Positions 56,222-64,000 of a stretch of 64,000 bases of DNA are shown here, piece after piece. Within the stretch, counting starts at the first letter, position 1. Every line of letters begins with the position of its first letter. Below the pieces are notes generated by a model that was given only the letters and a program-made list of their open reading frames with translations, made no database searches and was not told the origin of the DNA. This DNA comes from Edaphochlamys debaryana (taxonomy: Eukaryota > Chlorophyta > Chlorophyceae > Chlamydomonadales), in assembly GCA_016858145.1 (NCBI GenBank), contig JAEHOE010000074.1:434001-498000 (forward strand), read 5' to 3'. A program made the translations under genes and the position numbers.

Positions 56222-57366
56222 GGCCGAGTTCGGTGCGCTGGTCGCTGACAGAGGCCCCGAGCGCTGAGTCGCGCCCGCTTCTGTTGTGGGCCTACACGCG
56301 TAAAGTATGCTTCTCTTGTGACTGGCGAGCGAAAACCCTGCGCCTGTACGATTTCGCGCGTGCACACGTTGCGCCCCGCCCTTCCCCGTCCAAGGGCAGC
56401 TGGCAGCTGGCTGATTTCAACGTGCGCAGTGCGTCTCTGCCAAACACCCGTTACACGACGACGCATGCGCCCGTGTTGGGCAATCATTTTCCTGCGGGCC
56501 CTCCGCCCGGTTCGCGTCCTCCCCCGCCATCCCTCACTCCATTCAGTTCACCCTCCCAAGCCCAGACACCAGCCGCCTACACTGCCATCAGCTAGTCTGC
56601 TGCCCCGGCCCTTGGCCCCCGTCGCTCGGCCTCTTGCAGCCGCCACCCCTGCCGCCACCCCTGCTTCTGCCTAACACCTACGACTGTGCACACCTGCTCT
56701 CTACCCCCTGCCTTCCATAAGGCACGCTTGAGAACCCACACCTTAACGTACACGCCATACCGGTACCCACCCGCGCCACGCCCCCTTCCGGGTGGCAGGC
56801 CCCATGAAAACCCCATCCCTTTCACGCCCTCACCGCCCCTGCGGGTGCGGCATACTCGCTGTATTCCATCCGCGCCTGACCAGCAGTTCACGACCCCCTG
56901 CCCCCTGGCATGACCTTGCCCCCGCCTCTTGCACCGTGCCCCACCCGCACGCCTGCAAGTGTCTTCGTCCATCCTCCTATTGCCCTCCCACGCAGCCCCC
57001 CTGCCCCCTCATGCCCCCAAGCTGCCGGTGCAGCCACGCGCCCCCCAGCAGAGCAGCCCGTGGCAAGCCGGACCGTCGCCGCCTGCACTCTCTCCAGAGC
57101 TCCCGGGCAGCTGCCTCCGCAGAGCGCCATGCGCCCGCTGCCGACTCGGCTCCCAGCCTGGCCACGGCTGTCCACAAGGCACGCGCTCCAGCCAGAGCCA
57201 CCGCAAGCGCCAGCGGGCAACCAAACGCAGGGCGGGGGTCCCGCACTGCTCTCCTCTGCTCCTCCGCTGCACTGCTCTCCTCCGCTCCTCCCAGCCCTGC
57301 GCCTGCTCTGCTCCTGCGCTGCTGCCGCGCGCTCCACACCTTATCTCGGCCTCCCTTCGCGCCCCT
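56222..57366. other. Spacer between ciliary-like and DUF760 genes
   Basis: About 1.1 kb of C-rich DNA holds the 3' UTR of the upstream minus-strand gene and the DUF760 promoter. TTACA at 56451-56455 is a candidate poly(A) signal. I see no coding exon. Confidence 0.5.
56451..56455 (-). terminator. Candidate poly(A) signal TGTAA (TTACA on +)
   Basis: It lies about 910 nt after the stop of the ciliary-like gene and 230 nt upstream of the DUF760 start. Confidence 0.35.
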
Positions 57367-59635
57367 TCACCCGGTGGTGGCGGGCCGCCGCGAGAAGTCC
57401 ACGTGGTCTGCGTGGCTGGTGGACTTCCAGGTGCGGCACCAGGGGTTGGTGGCGTGCATGTCGGAGCGGATGGTGAGCGTGCGGTCGCTCTCGTAGATGA
57501 GCGGCTTGTTCTTCATCAGGATGGACGAGCGCGCGTCTGGCGGTTGGGAGTTGGCGGTTTGGGAGTCAGGCAAAGCAGGTGTACAGGACCTTTGCGTAAC
57601 CGCCTCTAACACCTCTCACCCCCGCCCCACCCCGCTGTCAGTCTACGCCGTATGCGATGCAAGCGGCGCACCTTCCGAGGCGCAGCGCCTCTGGAACTCC
57701 AGCGGCTCTGCCCTCATGGTGGTGGTCGTCACGGTCTCGTACGAGTGCGGCGCAGTGCCCTGCAGCGGAGCGGAGGGGGGGGGCCCGAGGCGGGTGCGTC
57801 GTCAGAGCGGCCCCCACCATCACACCCACCAAGCAACGACGAAGGCCCCCACCCAGACCCAGCACAGTCCCCGGCCCCCGGCCCCGGCCTCACCACCCAG
57901 AAGTTGCCCTTCTTGGAGGCAATGGTGTGGTCCTGGTAGGGCGTGGCGCCGTAGCCGTCCCGCGCGTAGGCCAGGTGGTCGCCCGAGGCCTGCCAGGCCT
58001 TGGAGGGGACCACGGGCGCAGCAATGCCGCTGGGGCCGATGCGGTGCAGCCCCACGAAGCGGCTGGGGGGCGGAAGACGGAGGGGTAAGAGGGGTCAAAG
58101 GCAGGTTAGCAGGCGTCAGCCGCATCATGCCTCCTGCCTCCCGCAGCCGTCTCCTGCCTTGGGCCCCTTCTCCTTCCCCCAGGCCCCTGCTCTCACCCCC
58201 AAACCCTCCACCCCTCCGACCCTGAACCCCTCCGATCCTGCCACCCCCCACCCCCCCACCTGGTGTTGTTGTACGTGTCCTTGATCCGCTCCACGTACTC
58301 GGGGTCCGAGGGCCGGTAGCGGGTGGTGTACTCGGTGGCGCAGCGGTCGTTGCGGCGCAGCTCGCGAGGGTGGAAGCCTGGGCGCGGGGGGTGGGTGGGG
58401 GGTCGTGCGTGCGGGGGTTCAGGGCACTGAGGGGGTGGATGCATCAGCCCCACTGCCTCCGCTGACCCGCCTCCTTGGCTGCAGGCGCCGTTACCAAGAG
58501 CCCCCCGCCTCGCAAAACTCCGCTTCGAGGCTATGCCGCCCTACCCTGTATTACCAGTGCCCGTGCCTCCCCCCTGCCTCTCTTTCCCCCCCTCCCCCCG
58601 GACCCCTCCCCCCCTCACCGCTCTTGAACTGCTTGTCCCTCCGCTCCTCCACGTAGTTGTTGAGGCACACCTCCTCGCAGTACTTGCCGCCGCCGTCGTA
58701 CGGCAGCGTGGACACAAAGTCCGTGTCGCGCTTGAACCTGGGCGGCAGGCAGTGGGGTGGCGTGCGGTGGATGAGGAGAGGGTCAGCGGACGGGGGAGGG
58801 GGGCATCCGGGGCGCGAGGCCCCTGCCATCAAAGCCCATCCGGTCACACCTGATCCTTCCGCCACCGTCCCTGACGGTGTTCGGCAGGAAGACTTGCAAA
58901 GGACTAAGCAACCGCCAGGCGGCGGGTTTGCTGGCCGGTTTCGAGCGGGCCTACGGCCCTGATCGCCTGTAAGCGTACATACCCCTGACCCCGGCCCTGA
59001 CCCCTTGCGCTGTACACACTCCACGCATCACCCCACACCCACCCCACCCTGGCCCCCAAGCCCCTGGCCCCTGCCCCCCCTACCCCCCCTGGCTCACTTG
59101 AGCGTGTTGTTGTTGATGCGCGGGCCCCCGTCCGGCACGTTGGTGGGCAGCGAGCGCCGCGTGCCCGCCAGCGAGTCCCAGTCCTGCACCGCCGGGTCCT
59201 GGTACAGCCGCGTGCGGTCCAGCGGCCGCATGCGCGCCTGGTAGGAGTGCAGGCCCGTGGAGTAGCTGGGGGCGGGATGGGGTGGGGGGAGGGACGAAGG
59301 GGGAGGGGGGAGGGGTTATGGGGGACGAAGGGGGAGGGGGGTGGGCACAGAGCACCGCGCCGTCAGGCGCAGCGCGCTCCCCTGAGCGCCACGCGCTTGC
59401 ACGCCTCGCAAACGGGGTATGTGTATAGGTGTGCGCTTGTGCCCACTCACAGGCCCAGCGCGTCTTTACTCCGCTCCTTCGCCCGAGCCTCCGAGCGAGC
59501 GAGCTCCACGCGGATCATGTTTGTCCCTGCATGTTCCAAATACATCGGCTCAGCGGCAAAGTTCCTCCCGACCTCGATGCGCCGAGGCATGAGCGCTATC
59601 TGCGCGCCACTCACGGTGGAGCTTTGTCGACTCAT
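57367..59635 (-). CDS. Candidate flagella-associated / microtubule-binding protein
   Basis: Seven exons close in frame to 338 residues: 59635-59451, 59265-59098, 58737-58619, 58377-58260, 58062-57894, 57759-57672, 57536-57367. There is no signal or transit peptide. The protein is basic, poor in secondary structure, and rich in Arg, Tyr, Asn and Pro with short repeated themes: SYQARMRPLDRTRLYQDP, WDSLAGTRRSLPTNVPD, STLPYDGGGKYCEEVC, NNYVEERRDKQFKSGFHP, TTRYRPSDPEYVERI, FVGLHRIGPSGIA and a terminal TWKSTSHADHVDFSRRP. Extended Tyr/Arg/Pro-rich chains of this kind are typical of axonemal microtubule inner proteins and other flagella-associated proteins (inference from composition). I cannot match it to a numbered FAP. 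A TATA-like stretch lies only about 10-15 nt before the ATG, too close to act for this start. Confidence 0.6.
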
Positions 59636-60815
59636 CCTCTATATACACCATCCTGGCTATCCAAAGAAGGCTCCGGCGTGGGCAAGCGCCGGCCGGCTAT
59701 TCTAGCCCACAGCAGGTAAGCTAAGCGGCACTCGCTGCAATGTCCGGAGTCAGCTACTCATAGATAACTGCAACACTGTGACATGTGCCCTGTCTAAGAG
59801 GGCAAGCGCAGTGCAACTCTAAGGCCGTCGAGCAGCGCTGGCGACTCGGGCTCTGATTTGGAATAGTGCTTGGGACTGTAGTGGGATTCTACACTTGCAA
59901 CATGAGCTGCTCGGAGAAGCTCAGCCCATGGTGAAGCGACGGCGACGGCCATGTAGTACAAATACGGTTGGCGGTTGCAGCACTGCCGTCATGGCGATAC
60001 GCAAGGTCGCAGCAAGGTCGCACAGTCCCGACCGCGCTTTGCTCTGACGCCAGACGGCGCTGGTCAGCACGCAAACCAGAAGGACTTCCGCTGAGGCCAG
60101 GGCCTGGGAATGCAACATCTCGAGCATTCGGCTTCCCCAGCACCTCAGCTTCGTTGATGTCTTCTACACCTGCTTGCCCACCAAGGTAACAAACCCAGCA
60201 CCTCTCCTTTCACATCTCTTGCCATCTCCGCAGCCCTTCTTCTCGCTCTGCCTAGTCCAATACATGCAATCGTGCACCTACACTGCCCCGCGCATGCCTC
60301 CCCCCACCCCTGCCGCAGCGCCACCCCTTCGCCCACGAAGACCCCCTCAAGCCCGACTACATCTTCTGCGAGTACCGCTCCGTGTAGTGCGAGGTGGCCT
60401 CGTTGCTTGTGTGCTACGCGGGGGCTATGCCCACCACCCCTCACGCCCCCCCCTCAAGCCCCAACACGAAGGAAGGCCGCTCACAACGGACCGGTCGGGG
60501 CCACATCACTCGGCCCAGATCCACCACAGCTGCCCAGCATGAGCCAGTGGTGCGCGACGATGTGGGCCCAACTAAATGGACGCCCCCACCAGAGCCACCC
60601 AAGGGCTGCCCCGTCCCCAACAACTGGGCCCTGGAGCTCGGAGGCTCTGGGCCCTGCATCCTCCGGCCCCGCTAGGCCTCAGCCGTGGTCCCTGGGGCCC
60701 TGGCGCGGGTCCCCGGATGAACCAGCCCGAGCCGCGGTGCGCTACCGGGCCGAGCTCCAGTTTGTGACCCGCGCCGTGGCCCCCAACGGCCCCGCCGCCA
60801 GGGCTCCCCCTGCGC
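59636..60815. other. Spacer between NIPSNAP and ciliary-like genes
   Basis: About 1.2 kb holds the NIPSNAP 3' UTR and the promoter of the next minus-strand gene. A + strand two-exon-like piece (about 60130-60390) is discussed under rejected items. No TTACA was found. Confidence 0.45.
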
Positions 60816-62868
60816 CTACTGCCAGGGCGAGAAGGGCGCCGGGTGCAGGAAGGCCGAGGTGAAGTGCTGCACGCCCGGCGTCACGGCGGCAATGGTCTCC
60901 CGCCACTGCGGCACGGTGCGGGCAGACTGGCGCGCCCTGCGGAGCGCGAGGGTGCGGAGAGGGGGGTTAGGAGCGCTGCAGCACCTGACAGCATGGGCTG
61001 AAGCCGTCAGGGGGACAGGACAAGCCCACGCACTGGCCCTCCAGCAGCGACCCGTGAGGTCGCCCGCCCTGCCCCTCCGCAGCCCCCGCCCCCCACCCCT
61101 CCCGTGTGCCCGCTGGCGCCCACCTGATGCAGGCCTGCGCCGAGGGGTAGCGCCACAGCTCCACCACGTTGTTCAGCATGCCCACGTCCTGGGGGGGGGG
61201 GGAGGACAGGGGGGGGACATGACCGCCAGGCCCCCGCCACCTCTGTGTGCCTCTCCAGCCCCCCTCTTCCAGTTCACACGTCAACCCACACGCCGTACCG
61301 TGTGTCCGAAAAACACAAGGCGGCCCTCGGGGTCCGCCTTCACCTTGGCGGGTAGCCTGGGGGGCGGAGGTTGGGGGTGAGACGCAGATGTCAGGGCTGG
61401 CCCCGCCAGGACAACCCTGCGAGGCCTAAAGCACAATGCCGCTCCCACCAGGCACAGCCAGATACCAGCTCCGCAGCACAGCCGCGTCCAGCCAGCACAG
61501 CCACCCGAACACGCACCCCGCGCTGAACGCCTCCACCAGCTTGGGCACGGAACCGTAGCCCGGGTGCAGCTGATACGATCGCATCTCGTACACCACCTGT
61601 ACGGCACCCGGGGCAGGGTTGAGGGAGACACAAGACCTCCCGGGCAGCCTAGAACCGTCCCAGACGCGTGGCTGATCGGCTGTCCACCAATCACCGCTGA
61701 GCCGCCTGTGCGCATGCAGCCATAGCTGGTCATCATGCATAGCGGGGCCCCCCACTCCCCGTAGGCCCCACCTTGCCGGGCCTTTTGGGCGGGGGGGCGA
61801 AGCGCGCCGTGGGCGGCAGCTGCAGCGCCCGGTAGATGGGCTGGGCCTCGAGCATGACCTTATTCTCCTGGGCGGGGGGAAGGAGGGGCGGGAGGTCGTG
61901 AGGCGGCGTGGAGCCGCGTATGAGAGCCCTGAAACAACCTGCCCCACCCACCGCCCTACGCCATAGTGTGCTGCTCAAGCTGACTCAAGCTCCTGCCCTC
62001 CCCACGCCTGACCCCAACATGCTGCCCCCTGACCGTCCTTCCAGCCTTCTGCCCATCCCTCCCCTCCCCACCATCCCACCCCCCACAAACCCCCTCCCAC
62101 AAACCTCCCTTCCCCTCACCCCACCTGGTACTGCACGTGCGGCCGCGACAGCTCGATGAACTGCTGCCAGCGCGGGTCCCGCACCGCGGCGCCGCGCACC
62201 GCGTCCCGCTGCTCGAACGAGTCGTAGGCGTACAGGTGCGTCACGCGGTGCAGGCAGGAGCCCACGTCGCACGTGAACAGGCCCAGGAAGGCTGGCAGGA
62301 GGCGGGTGTGGGGGCGGGGCGGCATGGGGATGTGGGGAAGTGGGGAGGCGGAAGGGGAAAGGGGGAGGGAGGGAAACAGCTTGATGGCCGTGGCCCGTGG
62401 GGAGGATGAGCTCAGCGGGCGGAGCGCTTGCTAGGCTGCACGGCCCGAAGCAGGCGTCCGGTACCGCTTGCTGTGGTAGAGGCCACTTCCCATGGGAGGA
62501 GGACCTGGCGCCCGTGCGCCCTGGGGGCTGCACGCCCCTCCACCGCACTCACGCAGCAGCTCCTTGCGCACGTCAGCATACTCGGCCGAGACCTTCATGA
62601 AGGCGCCCATGCCCTCGGGCTTGAGCGTGTACTCACGGATCTGGTCAACGGCATGGTCAACGGGAAGAAGGCAGGTGGGGTGCAGCCGTGCAGGCGGGGT
62701 GCGAGGGCGACAGGTCGTGTGGACACGCGTTGTGGGGAGGCGGGAAGCCAGCGGTCAGAGTCTCTGCCCCGTGCTAACCTCGATGAGCCCTGGGGCTGAG
62801 GCCTCCGCTTGTGCAGCGAAGCCTCGCCATAGCGTCGGGACAGACTGGCGCAGCGCCCGCGGAAGCAT
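60816..62868 (-). CDS. NIPSNAP: NIPSNAP-family mitochondrial protein
   Basis: Eight exons close in frame to 254 residues: 62868-62779, 62640-62553, 62291-62125, 61867-61772, 61596-61517, 61356-61299, 61188-61124, 60936-60816. The start yields a classic mitochondrial presequence (MLPRALRQSVPTLWRGFAAQ). Two dimeric alpha/beta-barrel repeats follow: LIEIREYTLKPEGMGAFMK with HLYAYDSFEQRD and WQQFIELSRPHV, and VVYEMRSYQLHPGYGSVPK with VVELWRYPSAQAC and WRETIAAV. This is the NIPSNAP architecture and usual length. The family is mitochondrial and linked to mitophagy signalling and vesicle traffic in animals; its role in algae is open. The ATG lies 7 nt after the stop of the ELF4-like gene on the same strand, so the two may share an mRNA. 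Only this start gives both phase and a presequence. Confidence 0.9.
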
Positions 62869-62875
62869 TCGTGCA

Positions 62876-63136
62876 CTAGGCGGGAGCGGGGCGAGCGGCT
62901 TGCGGGGGGAGGGCCTCTGGCTGGATAAATGCTGTGAGTGATTTGTATGCCTCCACTACAGTCGCCATGTTGGCGTTGAGCTCCCTGATGAGCACCACGT
63001 TCCGCAACAACGATTCGGGGGTGCGCAGCTCGTGGTTTCGATTTATCTCGCTGATAAGCAATTTATTACGGTCCAGAGTCTCTTGAACAGCCTCTAGGCG
63101 CGCGAATCCTGGCCACTGCGCTTGGGCAGACTCCAT
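62876..63136 (-). CDS. ELF4: ELF4-like (EARLY FLOWERING 4 / DUF1313) protein
   Basis: This intronless frame encodes 86 residues. The core ETLDRNKLLISEINRNHE, LRTPESLLRNVVLIRELN and NMATVVEAYKSL matches the DUF1313/ELF4 helix pair (plant form DxNRxLIxxxNxNH, NVxLIRELNxN). Land-plant ELF4 is a nuclear evening-complex protein of the circadian clock (established); whether algal copies act in the clock is not shown by sequence. The ends are short and lack other domains. It shares a 198-bp divergent promoter with the methyltransferase gene at 63335. Downstream, only 7 nt separate its TAG from the NIPSNAP ATG. Within its coding strand the only ATG besides the start is an in-frame internal Met. Confidence 0.88.
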   Translation of the reverse strand: MESAQAQWPGFARLEAVQETLDRNKLLISEINRNHELRTPESLLRNVVLIRELNANMATVVEAYKSLTAFIQPEALPPQAARPAPA

Positions 63137-63334
63137 ATTAAAGCCATAAGTGGTTGAGCCGAGGGCGTTATAGTTGCAATTGAGCTATCCAATTGTTCTA
63201 CTGGCCACAGTAGTCTGTGGTGGGACACCTGGACTGGTTTCAGCGAAGGCGGCTCGTCTGTGCCAGCTCCGCAGCTCTGATCGGCCGCCCGCTTGATCAC
63301 GTCCATCCCTCCCCGCGCTGAAGACTGACCAGCC
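63137..63334. promoter_or_regulatory. Bidirectional promoter, ELF4-like (-) / methyltransferase (+)
   Basis: Only 198 nt separate the two divergent start codons, so both promoters and 5' UTRs must be here. It is AT-richer than its surroundings and contains ccaatt and ttatagttgcaattg. No clear TATA box for the + gene was seen. Confidence 0.55.
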
Positions 63335-64000
63335 ATGTCTCTCGTGTCATCATTGCGAAAAGCCCTTGGGCCGGCAGCGGGGTGCAGCTCGTCGTCGGCT
63401 CCCGGCCAGTGCCATGCATGCCCCCTAGACCTTCGTGGAATACGCAGCCAGCCGTGGTGGCTCAGCTCGTGGCAGCTGGGAGCCGCCAGTGGAGGGGGAG
63501 CTCGGGGGGGGAGGGGGGCGCCGGCACGCTCCAGCACCACCCTGCGCGCCTCCGAGTACGACAATAACCCCGCGCTGTACACGGCAGAGGATGCGGTGAG
63601 CGCGACACGCATGCATAGAGTGCGTCCCTCTCCCTACGACCAAACCAAGCGGCCAACGGCGGTTCCACCGGCAGGCCAGCTGGCTGCCGTGAGGATGCCC
63701 TGTCCGCGCCCCCTCCTCCTCCCCTCCTCGTCGTCCCTGTTTCCCATTCCCCTCCTCCTTCGTGCCCTGTGCCCTTGCCCCTCGGCCCCAGTTCTCCCTG
63801 GCCTCCTACTGGGACGCCCGCTACCGGCGGGAGGGGGGCGTGCCGTTCGAGTGGTGCGGCCGGGGCGGGCTGGGGCTCCTAGTGGGAGGCCGTGGGGGCC
63901 TATCGCTGACCCCCCGTTCCTTGCCAGCTGCGCGCCGCTGCTGCTCCCCGCTTCAGATCTTTGATGAACCCCTTTGGCCCCTTGCTGCCCACCGCTAACC
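63335..64000 (+). CDS. METTL13-like class I methyltransferase, 5' part (cut by window end)
   Basis: Exon 1 is 63335-63595 (87 codons, phase 0); exon 2 starts at 63792 and its end is unresolved. Residues 1-65 are Ser/Gly/Arg-rich and may be an organelle presequence or disordered. Then NPALYTAEDAFSLASYWDAR and YRREGGVPFEW form the N-terminal signature of the METTL13/EEF1A-lysine-methyltransferase-like group (YWDxRY...FEWY), which precedes the S-adenosylmethionine-binding GxG loop, not reached here. A following piece with APLLLP lies after an acceptor near 63927. The donor of exon 2 could be at any of several GT dinucleotides after 63857, so the model stops being reliable there. Confidence 0.65.

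Noticed and set aside
59636..59650. TATA-like sequence as promoter of the ciliary-like gene
   Set aside because: It is 10-15 nt from the ATG on the minus strand, too close to direct a transcript that includes that start.
60130..60390. Plus-strand two-exon-like piece (VDVFYTCLPTK spliced to RHPFAHEDPLKPDYIFCEYR)
   Set aside because: The splice sites look possible and the second piece is protein-like, but there is no start, a stop follows at once, and the region lies in the 3' UTR of NIPSNAP. It may be a gene relic; support is too thin to annotate.
60690..60990. Plus-strand Cys-containing frame (CAYCQGEKGAGCRK)
   Set aside because: It is the antisense of the last NIPSNAP exon, whose minus-strand reading has correct splice sites and fits the family.
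62595..62876. Minus-strand frame starting MHECFRGRC as the NIPSNAP start
   Set aside because: Its phase at the donor 62779 does not fit exon 2; the ATG at 62868 in another frame fits and gives a mitochondrial presequence.
1..64000. tRNA or rRNA genes, CRISPR arrays, complete transposons, bacterial operons
   Set aside because: Scanning by eye I saw no B-box-like GGTTCGANTCC with cloverleaf, no regular repeat-spacer array and no terminal inverted repeats with transposase. A tRNAscan-SE and RepeatMasker run would settle it.

Overview
The window is nuclear DNA of a GC-rich green alga, most likely a volvocine/chlamydomonadalean chlorophyte. The reasons are: very GC-rich, intron-dense genes with GT-AG junctions (up to 24 exons in one gene); C-rich polypyrimidine tracts before acceptors; candidate TGTAA poly(A) signals instead of AATAAA; low-complexity Ala/Gly/Gln/Ser-Pro inserts; and green-lineage families (ELF4-like, DUF760, algal prolyl 4-hydroxylase with an ShKT tail, plastid proteins). 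I see no plasmid, phage, CRISPR or bacterial features. Sixteen of the eighteen protein genes below were assembled exon by exon, and the reading frame was required to close at every junction from start (or window edge) to stop; exceptions are stated.

Layout. 1-1.1 kb: 3' end of the GPI-transamidase subunit PIG-S (+). 2.3-5.0 kb: secreted GH19 chitinase with two CBM14 modules and Ser-Pro linkers (-). 6.0-7.9 kb: conserved plastid-targeted protein (+). 10.0-15.3 kb: TKL-type kinase with a WNK-like displaced lysine (-). 17.1-19.6 kb: casein kinase 1 (+). 20.7-24.9 kb: prolyl 4-hydroxylase with ShKT domain (+). 26.8-30.1 kb: archaeo-eukaryotic-primase-like protein (-). 31.0-39.9 kb: CLC chloride channel/exchanger (+). 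40.8-43.7 kb: Q/A-rich protein with a UIM-like motif (-). 43.8-44.4 kb: two tiny tail-to-tail genes, one secreted and one zinc-binding. 45.6-47.9 kb: YrdC/YciO-like protein (-). 48.0-48.4 kb: 84-residue membrane protein (-). 49.2-52.0 kb: plastid EF-hand membrane protein (-). 52.9-56.2 kb: DUF760 plastid protein (-). 57.4-59.6 kb: candidate ciliary protein (-). 60.8-63.1 kb: NIPSNAP and, only 7 nt upstream on the same strand, an ELF4-like gene (-). 63.3 kb to the end: 5' part of a METTL13-like methyltransferase (+).

The genes do not form one pathway; this is an ordinary euchromatic stretch. Some links exist: the prolyl hydroxylase belongs to the enzyme class that modifies Ser-Pro modules like those in the chitinase; CK1 and ELF4 both belong to families with roles in plant or algal clocks; several products look plastid- or mitochondrion-targeted. 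The three observations most worth following are the ELF4-like/NIPSNAP pair with a 7-nt gap (candidate dicistronic mRNA), the intron-rich gene carrying apparent primase-polymerase catalytic motifs, and the kinase that lacks the VAIK lysine but has a lysine in the glycine loop exactly where WNK kinases do.
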